Positions 12,049 through 21,829 of a DNA stretch of 64,000 nt are shown in pieces. The first letter of the stretch is position 1, and every line of letters begins with the position of its first letter. This DNA comes from Usnea hakonensis. Its lineage: Eukaryota; Ascomycota; Lecanoromycetes; Lecanorales; Parmeliaceae. The stretch covers positions 124,296-188,295 of the forward strand of contig BLJB01000124.1 in the NCBI GenBank assembly GCA_013423325.1, given 5' to 3'. The position numbers were made by a program, and so were the translations under genes. Under the pieces are notes generated by a model. It did not search any database. It was given only the letters and a program-made list of their open reading frames with translations, and was not told the DNA's origin.

Positions 12049-13072
12049 ATGCCTCCCCAACTGCCTCAGAATGTCCCTAGCCGGGCTCACGAAATAATCG
12101 TCACCTGTATAGTCTGTCCACTGGTAGCCACAATTTTCGTTGCCATCAGAGTTTGGACAAGGATCGTCGTTACCCGCAATCTTGGCTGTGACGATTATGC
12201 AGCCATTATCACTCTGTTTTTCTGTATTGCTTTCAGTATCGTCCTGGCAATTTCGACGCAATATGGCATGGGGCTTCATCTCTATGATGTAAGAACCATC
12301 TTGAAGCCTTGAATGCCCAGTCGGTGTCGGAGTGTCCCCTTCGGTACCGTTGAGCAACTTAAACATGTATCATATCTCCACCCTGTTGAGCAAGTACTGA
12401 CTTCAACGCCTGCAATAGATGACACCAGAGCTAGTGATTGACCACTCTCAAGTACGAGTCTCTTGTACATGGGACTTCTTGAACCACCGCCTAACGAACG
12501 CAACCACAGTGGATCTACATATCATCGGCCTTCTACTTACCCAGCATCCTCGGCTATAGAATAGCCCTGCTGCTCATGTACCTTCGACTGTTCGGAGTCA
12601 ACCAAACCTTCCGATACGCCACGTGGGCAGTCATGTTTTTCGTCACCAGCTACTTAACCTCCAACATCATTACCTTGATCTTCGGCTGCTCACCCATAGC
12701 AAAGTACTGGAAATCAGACGAACCCGGCCACTGCCTCAACCTAGTAATGGCCGATCACGCGTATGGATCAATGAATGTCGTTTCTGACGTTCTGTTGTTC
12801 CTTTTACCACTGCCAATGGTCTGGCAATTGAACCTGACACGTAAAGACAAATGGGGAGTGGCACTGGTCTTCATGGGCGGCATCGGGTAAGTACTTCTTT
12901 AATCATGAACCAAATCTTACAAAGACATCTAAATCCTCCCAGCAACTGCGTCGTAACCACCCTCCGCTTCGCTCTTCTAGTCCAGAATCTCCACGCCCCC
13001 GATCCAGCCTGGGATGACGCTCGGACCTTTCTCCTCACGTAAGTAAACAGGTCTCCCTTCTTCCCTCAACCG

Positions 13073-13132
<60 letters not shown>

Positions 13133-13461
13133 ACTTCTCTGCTACTGCCTTTCCCCCCTCCCAACCATTCCACCCACTAACCCTTCCCCCCACCAGCGGA
13201 ATCGAAATCAGCACCGGCCTAATATGCGGTTGCATGCCCATCCTAAAACCCTTTTTCCGACACGTCTTCCTCTCCCAACCCCCACGAATCAACAACAGAC
13301 AATCCCAGCAGCGGCTCGTCATGGAGACTCGAGTCAGCTCTGTGTGGATGGGGAAATTCCCCGACGATCGATCGAGGTGTAATTACCGCGAGTTCATCGA
13401 GATGGATGACGGGAAGGAGACGGGTGATGGGGGTTCAGATAAGGGGGGCAGGGAGTGCTGA
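12049..13461 (+). CDS. PTH11-type integral membrane receptor-like protein
   Basis: The model is join(12049..12288, 12419..12451, 12510..12886, 12943..13038, 13197..13461), 336 residues. All phases agree, including an 11-codon exon 2. It has the seven-helix rhodopsin-like fold of the fungal PTH11 family: RVWTRIV...LGCDDYAA, YGMGLHLYD, WIYISSAFYLP, the cysteine-bearing FGCSPIAKYW, SDVLLFLLPLPMVWQLNL, and GIEISTGLICGCMPILKPFF at the last helix. These proteins are surface sensors in plant-associated and saprotrophic moulds; the ligand is unknown. No CFEM domain is present at the N-terminus. The fourth intron (13039-13196) carries a 60-nt run of C. The tail after helix 7 is short (about 55 residues), Asp/Gly-rich at the very end. 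Confidence 0.85.
13073..13132. repeat. Poly-C tract (60 nt) inside an intron
   Basis: An uninterrupted run of 60 cytosines lies within the fourth intron of the PTH11-like gene. It is the longest pure homopolymer in the window. The minus strand could form G-quadruplexes; it could equally be an assembly or read artefact. Confidence 0.85.
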
Positions 13462-13548
13462 GATGGGATAGGATATGAGGGGTTTCTTTGGCGTTGGGGG
13501 GTGGGGCGATGGGATGATATGCGGGTTATGCTTTGGGGATTTGCTGGG

Positions 13549-13890
13549 GAATATAAAATATAAAAAGGACTTGGGATGGACGGGTGGGTTGGCGTTCCTC
13601 CTCCCTCTTGGTCTTTGTCGGTATGATAGGGAGGGATGGGACAGTACCCGGCTCACGCCTTGGGGTCAAGCGGGCAATATAAAAAGGACTTGGGATGAGT
13701 GGGGTGGCGTTCCTCCTTCCTTTTTCTCATTTGTTGGTATGGTATGGTACGCATAGGAGGGATAGGCATACACCCGGCTCACGCCTTGGGGGGGTTCAGC
13801 GGCCAATATTAAAAATAAAAAAGGACTTGGCATGGATGGATGGATGGATGGGTGGGTTGGCGTTCCTCCTCCCTCTTACTCACCTTAGTC
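13549..13890 (+). repeat. Minisatellite, about 2.7 copies of a 120-140 nt unit
   Basis: The phrase AAAAAGGACTTGGGATG recurs at about 13563, 13681 and (with one change) 13818. Each copy is followed by GGGT..GGCGTTCCTCC. The phrase CCCGGCTCACGCCTTGGGG recurs at about 13648 and 13773. The third copy is cut short and expanded by a GGAT tetramer run. Confidence 0.8.
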
Positions 13891-14299
13891 TTCGTCCTTA
13901 GTACGGAAGGGTCGGTCTATCGTTCCAGCAAACACCTGATTATTGTATTCTAGGTAGTCATCACTTCTAGTACACTAACTAACTCCATCCTCCCCACACC
14001 AGCACCAGCACCAACATCAGACAAAAACATCTTCCGCATCTATGCATCCATATTAGAAACCTCACCTGGATCCCGTCCTATTTACCATAAATGCATTTCG
14101 GCTAGAACCCCTGCCTGACCACTGCCAAGAGAAAAAAGGCCGGGAAGGGAACCATAGTGAAACCGTATAGCCCGAAAGTGTTGGGCGATCCAACAATGAT
14201 ACTACATAACCGAAATTGCCAATTCAACAAAGTCACCCATCCATCCGTCCATCCATCCAGAATCGTATCAGAAAAAAAGAAAAAAGTAGCGTTGATACA

Positions 14300-14391
14300 C
14301 CCCCCCCCTTTCCCCCCCCCCCCCCCAACACCCATGANNCGTTTGAACCCCCCCCCCCCTTCCCCCCCCCCCCCCGCAACACCCATGATGC
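14300..14391. repeat. Duplicated poly-C segment around an N gap
   Basis: C-runs broken by a short T-run are followed by CAACACCCATGA. This occurs twice, on the two sides of two N bases at 14338-14339. The matching text on both sides suggests an unresolved assembly overlap, so the true length here is unknown. Confidence 0.75.
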
Positions 14392-14520
14392 TGGTATCAG
14401 GCATCGAACGCACCACTCGCTGTACTCGTACCTGATATTTGGTTATGTTCTTAGACACAGGTCTGTCTGTGTTGCAGTACACGATAAGAATAGTCGCGCC
14501 GGGGGGGGGGGATGGGGTGA

Positions 14521-14550
14521 AGAGGAGAGGAGAGGAGAGGAGAGGAGAGG
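14521..14550 (+). repeat. AGAGG microsatellite, six copies
   Basis: Six perfect tandem copies of the pentanucleotide AGAGG, just downstream of a G10 run at about 14500-14510. Confidence 0.9.
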
Positions 14551-15923
14551 ATGAGTTTGCAATCATATCCTTTAACAAAAACAGAACAGTGCTCCTACCT
14601 ACATTCCCCTCTACGAGCTATGAATGAAGCTATTAATATAAGCCATTGGCTATTTATTGTCGACTCGCAGTTTTCTAGCGGACGGAATGGGATGGAATAG
14701 ATACGAGAAAGGAAGATACAATGGAGTGGGAGGAATGTGTGATATTATCATTGTCCGTCCATCCGCGGCGGCGGGCATATGTGATGTGGATGATACTTCG
14801 CGAAGGAAGGAAGAAGGGAAAAGGAAAGAAGGGAAAGAAAGAAAGAAAGAGGACGTTTCTAGGATCTGAGGAGGAGGATTAGTATCGCTTTCTCTTCTCT
14901 TCTCTTCTGGTGCAATGAGTATGTGCTAGTACCTCCCCTCCTTCCCCGATCCCTAATCTACTCTAAGAATATACTTGTAATACTTATCCTCCTGAGATGC
15001 TTGTTCTAGTTTCTTGAGAGATGTATTTTTTGTAGTGCGATGATGGGATGGCGGATTCGCGTTTTGGGGGTGGGAGAATGGGAGGGATGGGAGGGGGATG
15101 TGAGGATATGTGTTGAAGGGATGGGAAGGGGGTATATGACGTTGAGATGGGAAAGAGAGGAGAGGAGAGGGTAGAGAGATTGAGAGATTGAGAGGAGGGT
15201 GGTGGGGGAAGGGGGGTTTGAGGATGGTTGGAATTTGGAAACGGGGAAGAATTGCATTGGGGTGGTTGCGCAATTATGTCTGGCTTCTCCCTCCGTCTCA
15301 CGGTCAGAACATAGGATATGTCGAAAAAGTGGGCTCGTATTCCTTGATAGATATCAATCATGAAGAAATATGAATAGGACCTGCTCAATAGATTTTTCTC
15401 CGCCTTGTGTCAGTAGGGACGAGGAAAGGTACCTGTTAGATTCGCGTTGTTGTACTTTAGCGGCTGTAGGCTTTGGAGGGCGCGTTTGATGGACGAGGAT
15501 TTCCATTGATGAAGACGTCCTTCACCTTATACATATGGGGTGCTGAAATCTGTGTTTCGAAACATTTTGCGGCCGGCGGGAAGCATGATGAGCGTCATCG
15601 AGGTGGTGTAGAACGCTGCTAAGGAGTCGTACGTGCAAAGCCAGCCCTATACTTAACGGATCTCAAATTAGTGAATGGTGATGTTAGAGGTGTGTGCTCA
15701 ACTGGGATGGAATGGCGTCGGTAGCGCAGGTGTAACGGTGTTTCTGCTGGCAGTGCGATTACGGTTAGGTCCTTAAGGATTAGCCTAGGGATAATAGGAT
15801 TTTGATTCGAACTCGGTGCTATGTATCGAGTTGGGAAGCTACATGTTCGTATGGTTGACTTTGCTTTCCGGAGTGGATGTCTGTCTGGGGTTGTGGTTCT
15901 GATGGTGAAGGTACATCATGAGA

Positions 15924-17529
15924 CTAGTGTCTCGTTAAGGTCCTCGACACTTGTTGTAGAAAAACTTGGCGATAATCTACAAATACCTGTTGAGTCCAGG
16001 TTACGTCAAGAAGCCACTGTGTTGAATGGGAGAGACGAGTCGCTGATGCCAAATTGAAATTTGGAATAGCTTCGTGTAGGATGTTGATCCAGTCGTCAAC
16101 AGTGCGTTCTCGAGACCCGAAGTACGTGAGCATGCTAAGATCCGTAGACCTATTTCGACGTCAGCAAGGAGAACTTCCGTTGGTTGATCTATGCTTACCG
16201 CCGTCGCTTCTGCAACAGGCAGTGACTCTATCCCATTCAGACAAGATTCATTGATGATCAAATGCGTCCCACGTCTCAACGCAGGTATCTGGTTCCGCAA
16301 GATCTTGATGCAGTGATTATCTGGCCAGTTGTGAAAGACTGCACGAAAAAATAGACTTCAGCTCCCTTGAAAGGTTGCACTTCCAGAAACTTGTAGGCCA
16401 TGAACGACACCCGTTTGTTCAGTACGGCCGGCAGACTCGCAGGCGCACCAGAACGCTTGGAAGATCCTGTACAACGAATCTCAAATCTGGAAAGGCTTCA
16501 GCAAGGCCTATGCTGACTGGGCCATGGCCACCTCCGACGTCTACAACTGTAGCTTCTCCCAAAGAGCTCCAGCCGAAACCACCGCACAATGGATCGAGTG
16601 GGATTGTGGAGGCCATGGCACTCATGGCTCCGGCGAAACGGCGCGAGCGCTCTGGATATTGCTGTAGCTCATCGTAAAGGCCTTTATTCGTGTCATGGCC
16701 GAGAGAGAAACCCTACATGTTGGCATTTATCAGTCATGAGCCTGGTTGGTAATATCAAAACAAATAAAGGTCTATGTAATGGATAGATTATAGGGGTAAA
16801 AGATGAAGACAAGTACCCCGGCTGAATTTGGGTCTCATAGCAGAAGGAGCCATACTGTTTGAACAGGATCGTGGGGTCCTCCATATTTCATCAGGGCGTC
16901 AACTGTCTAGAGTGGCAATAAGTCATATATCATGTCAATGGGTACCTCTCAAACACTGTCTTACCCGGGCTGCTGCAGGGAAGCGCTCTTCGCACAGTAT
17001 ACCCACAAAGTCATTGACGAGTGAACTCTCCGACAACAACCTTGACGACGCGGAGTGTGCCACGATCCCTTCTCGAGGTTCATGAAAGATGTGATTTGTC
17101 ATAGCATGGCGCAGTAATCGGCGTAAGTCGGGCTCATTCAAGATATTTGCTCGAATGATGCTTCTTCCTTGACAGGCAGGGTGGAAGCGATCTTGTAACG
17201 ATAAATAGCAAGAAGACTAAGAACGTCATTGAGCTACGTATGTCAATAATTGTACCACGAAACAAGAGTGAGCACTGGAATAGTCATACTCCATTGTTCA
17301 TCAAAAGCGCCGTTGGACCTAGCATGAGGCTGTGAAGCTCTTTGGTTGCATCGATGACAGCAGCATGTGCTGCAGCTACATCTGGCATTTCGGGCGGAAT
17401 GATAACAGCTGGTGGTCCATCGACATCGAACGAAGGAGTCGCAAGGTTGTGAGAGGTGAAGTACTCATCCACCGTTTGAGTACCATTTGCAATTATTTGT
17501 GAAAGTTCTACGATCCTCGTTGGTGACAT
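15924..17529 (-). pseudogene. O-methyltransferase (methyltransf_2 family), frame-broken
   Basis: Reading leftwards from ATG at 17529, the pieces match a fungal small-molecule O-methyltransferase (aflatoxin OmtA type). In order they are an N-terminal dimerisation region; LLAIYRYKIA; the winged-helix part NEPDLRRLLRHAMTNHIF; DTNKGLYDELQQYPER; the SAM-binding loop VVDVGGGHGP with VVQDLPSV; FHNWPDNHCIKILR; and TYFGSRERTVDDW. Introns with good ends fit at several joins. The frame breaks at about 17150, at about 16449 (GTTCTGGTGCG) and at the A6 run 16346-16351, and the last join does not keep phase. Each of the first three is explained by losing one base from a short homopolymer. Either a true pseudogene or uncorrected sequence errors; the family call is firm, the gene's activity is doubtful. 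Confidence 0.75.
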
Positions 17530-17992
17530 GTCTGATGAAGTGAAGACACCGTATACGTTGGAAGACCTGTGTGCGAAGTGGTAAGGAGATAGTCGCTGGT
17601 CGTGGATATGAAAGATTGCAGGTGAACGATTTGGGTGTGTGCTCTGCTAGAAATGTGACGACATGATGCATGACTTTTCTGCACATAGGATCCTACCTTC
17701 GATTCCTCAATCATAGAAATTTACAATCCTGATAGTGAGTGATACTATGGAAGACTACACTGTACTTAGAAGATTGCACGCATACTCCTTCACACTACTC
17801 TTTGATACTACTTGTATATCTTTCCCTCAGGGATGTACATAGAGTTGCGGTCATGCTAGCCTTCAAGAGTCAGGCGGTTAAAATTCAATAGTCCAGTAGA
17901 CAGTCACTGTTTCGTAGAGTCTCCTTTTGCCTAGCTTCTCAATTCTCATTCGACAGCACTTGGACATAGGGCCGTGCTATGCCTCTTAGCAA
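17530..17992. other. Spacer between two relic genes
   Basis: No gene was recognised. It holds the promoter side of the methyltransferase relic and the 3' flank of the receptor fragment. Confidence 0.5.
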
Positions 17993-18480
17993 TCAGACAA
18001 AGTGGTCTGATTGAGACCAGCCTTTCTGCACGAAGATTCGGGATGGCGATGAGTTATGAGCCGCCGGAACGTTTCCTAATGGAATATCGTGAGAGATAAT
18101 AGTGCTATGATGGTAGCCACTAGATTGGTCCAGATTCTCGAAGTGGTTTTGCGTCTGGTTTATGCCAATAGTGGAAGAAGTGGGTGATGTTTCTTGAGCT
18201 CTAAGGGGTTCAGGGTGTGGCCCACTGTGGCTGCGAAGAGATCCTAAAGATAGTATACTCCTGACGCTACGGACGATACTCTCAGGAGAATGTCCATGAA
18301 ATAAGGGGCGTAGAATAGGGAGACAAGCGCTGATAATCGACAGCGATGACTCGATCATCGTCCAATAAATCGTGGGTGCTGTAAAGTCTGTCATACATGC
18401 TTCGTTAGCGATCTCGTAGCATCAAGGTGGTCTGTTTTGGCTTACACTTGTAGTCATCATCTCCAGAATCTTTTTCTTGA
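17993..18480 (-). pseudogene. 3' fragment of a PTH11-like receptor
   Basis: The leftward frame ending at 17993 begins with DFTAPTIYWTMIESSLSIISACLPILRPL. This is the last helix and following tail of a PTH11/rhodopsin-type fungal membrane protein, here with a Ser/His-rich C-tail. An intron (GTAAGC donor near 18445, GACAG acceptor near 18390) links it to a few more codons upstream. Beyond about 18540 the sequence turns into AT-rich, repeat-like DNA and no earlier helices are found. The gene is therefore a truncated remnant, possibly cut by insertion or deletion at the small inverted-repeat element on its upstream side. Confidence 0.65.
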
Positions 18481-19281
18481 CCTATGTGTACAAAGGTGAT
18501 CATTCGAGTGACACTCGCTGCCACAGTCCTGTACTCTCTTATTACTTCCTATAAAGCGACTTCGCTCTCTTTTCTATCTCGAAATAGTAGTTCCTCGTCC
18601 TAGATTCGGGGTATATATAATTAGTATATAAAGTTAATAGGAATATATACTTTCGAAATAAGATATTACGTTAGACCTCGAGCCGGGACGAAGCGAAAAA
18701 AAAATTTCCGACCCGAATCTAAGTAAAACAGGTGATAGACGAGTCTGAGTAGGTGAAGCAACTTAGTGTGCGCTCCCAGGACATTCTGGTGCTAAGCTCA
18801 CCTCACTAATGTTAGCTGGTATGTATGGACCTTCAAGCTGGCGTAATTTCGTACCTGCATCACCTAGCCGCGGCCTGAAGTGGCAGCTTTGGATGAGCGT
18901 AAGCCTAGGTTGGGGCCAGATTCCGCCTTCTCTACCTATCAAAAAACCGGGAATTGGCCCCTAACCCATACCCGATCGGGCATAAAGTAGGCGTCACCCT
19001 CGACCTGAGGGATCCCGGATAATCAAGCCCCTCGCGTAGGTGAGCTGCTGCCTGATATTGTTATTCTTAGAGAATAATAGTATTGCTCAAGAGCGCCGGA
19101 CTTTTTTTTTCCCCCATGAACAAGTCCAATGTAAGTGTATCTGGAGCCTTACAGGCAGCGTCAGAGACCAGCTTTTATTACAAGATTACTCATGCTCCCC
19201 TTGTTATTCTAGGGTTTCTAGACGTCTCATCGGAAAGTGACCCCCAGCTTCACTTGTATCTGTGAAATTCCCACGCGGAAC
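18481..19281. other. Spacer with repeat-like DNA
   Basis: No gene seen. It includes the inverted-repeat element at 18601-18721 and about 450 nt that should serve as promoter of the GIY-YIG gene. Confidence 0.5.
18601..18721. repeat. Small inverted-repeat (MITE-like) element
   Basis: TAGATTCGGG at 18601-18610 is the exact reverse complement of CCCGAATCTA at 18712-18721. The pair encloses about 100 nt of AT-rich DNA. This resembles a miniature transposable element, but no clear target-site duplication was found and there is only one copy in the window. Confidence 0.3.
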
Positions 19282-20196
19282 ATGGCGAGAGCTCATTATA
19301 TAGTTCGCGTCGGTAATGCCGGGCTTGCAGCGACGGTCAGCGAGAGAGCCCCAAACCACTGGCACTACCTCTTCCCCCAGCATATCTGGGGTTTCCCCAA
19401 AACCATGACGACGGTCAAAGTCCGCGCGGCTTTCGAAGCGGACATCGAGACCCCTGGTGTTACGGCGTACGTCTGGTTTCTATGCAACGGTCACGGCGGA
19501 CCTGGTCATTTTGTTCAAGTCGGTATCGGCGGCCGCCATTTGGGCAATGGGCCTGTGGGGGATGGCAGTGGAGATGGAAATCGTCCAATTCCAGCGGACA
19601 TGATGGTTCGGCTCCAGCAGGGGTTTGACCACTGGTTCGGATGGCGGCGCGTCAGTACCAACTCGGCTTTCCAGGACCGGCTTCGTCAGCTGCCGATTCC
19701 TCACCCGCCTTATATCCCGACCTTGTGCCGCGTCACGGAAACCCACCAGTCGTTTCCGCTGTTTCAAGACTTGATTGATATCGCGGAACAACAAGCGGCG
19801 GCGGCGGCTACGGCAGCTGCGATAACTGCCGTCTTACCGGCAGCTGTTGCACCTACTACCTCTCCGGCGATTGCAGAAATCGATTTGGAACATATCCGCC
19901 GTGAGCAGACCGAGCCCCATTCCGAGGGTTACGTCTATTTAATCCGTATGGAAGACACGACGTTCTATAAAATCGGTATGAGCCTCGATCCTGAAATCCG
20001 CTTGCGGACGCTCCAGACGGGGAATCCGCATCACTTGTGCCTTGTTAATAGACGAGCCGTGCGGGATATGCGGGGCGCGGAAATGGATCTCCATCGGCGG
20101 TTTGAAACAAAGCGGGTTCCCAATGTTTATGTTAGAGAGTGGTTTGATTTGGATGAGGGTACTGCTGAGGTGGATACTGCGTTTAATAGCCTTTGA
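19282..20196 (+). CDS. GIY-YIG (T5orf172/Mug113-type) domain protein
   Basis: A single-exon protein of 304 residues; the start is taken at 19282 because an upstream in-frame Met at 19237 adds only a poor leader. The last 90 residues form a GIY-YIG-like fold of the T5orf172 type: GYVYLIRME, then FYKIGMSLDPEIRLRTLQTGN, AEMDLHRRFETKR and REWFDL. This matches the usual GYVY/YKIG...R...LQTGNP/E.LHRRF layout, so the catalytic Tyr, Arg and Glu positions look present. The first 190 residues are a different, Gly/His-rich domain that I do not recognise. They are joined by an Ala-rich linker (about residues 180-205). Such domains occur in fungi, phages and large DNA viruses, and nuclease activity is plausible but unproven. 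It stands between repeat-like DNA and housekeeping genes. Confidence 0.7.
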   Translation: MARAHYIVRVGNAGLAATVSERAPNHWHYLFPQHIWGFPKTMTTVKVRAAFEADIETPGVTAYVWFLCNGHGGPGHFVQVGIGGRHLGNGPVGDGSGDGNRPIPADMMVRLQQGFDHWFGWRRVSTNSAFQDRLRQLPIPHPPYIPTLCRVTETHQSFPLFQDLIDIAEQQAAAAATAAAITAVLPAAVAPTTSPAIAEIDLEHIRREQTEPHSEGYVYLIRMEDTTFYKIGMSLDPEIRLRTLQTGNPHHLCLVNRRAVRDMRGAEMDLHRRFETKRVPNVYVREWFDLDEGTAEVDTAFNSL

Positions 20197-20541
20197 TTAT
20201 GATGACAGTGAAAACATAGGGCGTTGGAGACAGACGCCCAAAGTAATATCTTTATCGTATATACAATTTACTTCGGTACATTTAGAAGAAGTATATCTCA
20301 TCTCGAATAAACTTACCGCAAATCGAAAAAATGCGAAAGGATTTCAGATTTGCCGATGTAGGTAGATTCTTTAGCTCTTGGCCGGTCGTTACTCACCGGC
20401 GCCATCCCCGCTAAAAGCGGTAAGGCCGAGGTACCCATATACTGATAGAGCACTACGTGGGTAGCAATGATGAGCATTCGATCAATCTTTTGATGACTGT
20501 CTGAAGATCTTATTCTGGCCGGTGAGCCACCAATCACGCAC
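20197..20541. other. Short intergenic spacer
   Basis: Holds the GIY-YIG gene 3' UTR and the IST3 promoter. No further feature seen. Confidence 0.5.
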
Positions 20542-21378
20542 ATGAACACAATCCGCGAGATCCAAAATCTCAACAAGCGCGAGCTAGAAAATGGCGTGTA
20601 CGCTCGTTCTCCACCAAGTCCACAATGCCTCTCCGCATACTGACTATCTCTCCTCCAGCTCTACAGAAGCATCATGGCATGCCGATTACAGGTATCCTTC
20701 CAATCCCTCAAAACTACCTCCACCCAACAGCTAAGCCCGAGCAGAGACACAGCCTACATCTACATCGGCGGCCTCCCCTTCGACCTCTCCGAAGGCGACA
20801 TCCTAACCATCTTCTCCCAATTCGGCGAACCCACCTACATCAACCTCATCCGGGACAAAGAGTCCGGCAAAAGCAAAGGCTTCGCCTTCCTCAAATATGA
20901 AGACCAGCGCTCCACAGACCTGGCCGTCGATAATCTCGGTGGTGCGAGCGTGATGGGTAGGGTATTGAAGGTAGATCACACAAGATACAAGCGAAAAGAT
21001 GGCGAAGAGGAAGACGAGCGGGAGCGAGAAATACAACGCGGGCTAGTTAGCAAGGAGAGCGAAGAGGAAAGCGAGTTGGAGAAGAGACCGATGATGAAAG
21101 AGGAAATCGAGTTGCAGAAATTGTTGAGGGATCATGATGACGATGACCCGATGAAGGAGTATCTGGTGCAGGAGAAGAGGGAGGAGGTTGTGCAGGCGCT
21201 GGCGAGGCTCAAGGATGGGGGAAAGGAGGGTGGGAAGAAGAAGGAGCGGAGACATAAGCATCACCATCATAGTCATCGACATGATCGTCGGGAGAGAAGG
21301 AGAAGCGATGCGAATGGGGACAAGGGCGACCACCGCAGATCAGGCCATGGTCATAGGCGGAGATCGAGGAGTCCTTGA
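20542..21378 (+). CDS. IST3: U2 snRNP / RES complex RNA-binding protein (Ist3/Snu17 type)
   Basis: The model is join(20542..20597, 20659..20691, 20745..21378), 240 residues. The short exons rebuild the family N-terminus (M-T-IREIQNLN, then ASWHADYRDTAYIYIGG), which validates the start. One RRM covers about residues 30-110, with RNP2 YIYIGGLPF and RNP1 KSKGFAFLKYED. Orthologues bind the U2 snRNP with Bud13 and Pml1 in the RES complex and help spliceosome activation and pre-mRNA retention. The C-terminal half is low-complexity: acidic Glu/Asp stretches, then a His/Arg/Ser-rich tail ending RRRSRSP, longer than the yeast protein but normal for moulds. It converges on the HSV2-like gene. Confidence 0.9.
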
Positions 21379-21829
21379 CCGACCAAGCCATATTCAAAGA
21401 TGTACTCATGACTGTGGTCAGGAGACCTTGGATTGAGAGCGCCATGTTCTCGGCTTTGCGCTATGGACTGAAGGTGATAGGTGATGGCCATTCCGGTGAC
21501 CAGACAATAGTGACGACGAGGCTTTATTCTTGGACTGGAAACAACGGGGCAGGTTTCACGTCACACAGTCACAGAAAGCCCGTCAAGCCAGACGGTGGAC
21601 GGAGAAGGAAGTAGAGGAGCAACTTCGGAGTCCCAAAAGAGAGATAGATTGAGAGCTACTATTTGCAGCCAGAGTGTCTCATAGAAATGGTACTTGCTCC
21701 GCTCAGAAGACGGGCAAATATTGTACATGGCGCCATGCTTGTCAAGATATCCAAGCCACCATCATCCCAATTCCTCATGCCACTTGATTGTGTTTCGTAA
21801 ACATTTATATGCATACACTCATGAACCAC
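21379..21829. other. Convergent 3' spacer
   Basis: Lies between the 3' ends of IST3 and the HSV2-like gene. No gene recognised; the short open frames are not supported. Confidence 0.5.

Larger units (their letters stand above)
13462..15923. other. Repeat-rich non-coding region
   Basis: No gene is supported between the receptor and the methyltransferase relic. The stretch holds a minisatellite, poly-C duplications around a gap, an AGAGG microsatellite, and strongly purine-rich DNA at about 14780-14860 and 15040-15250. Open frames here are low-complexity by-products of that composition. Confidence 0.6.

Noticed and set aside
13549..13890. Possible CRISPR-like array
   Set aside because: The units are 120-140 nt, degenerate, without regular repeat-spacer pattern, and the genome is eukaryotic.
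14102..14578. Leftward open frame across the N gap
   Set aside because: It runs through C-runs and N bases, and the translation is low complexity.
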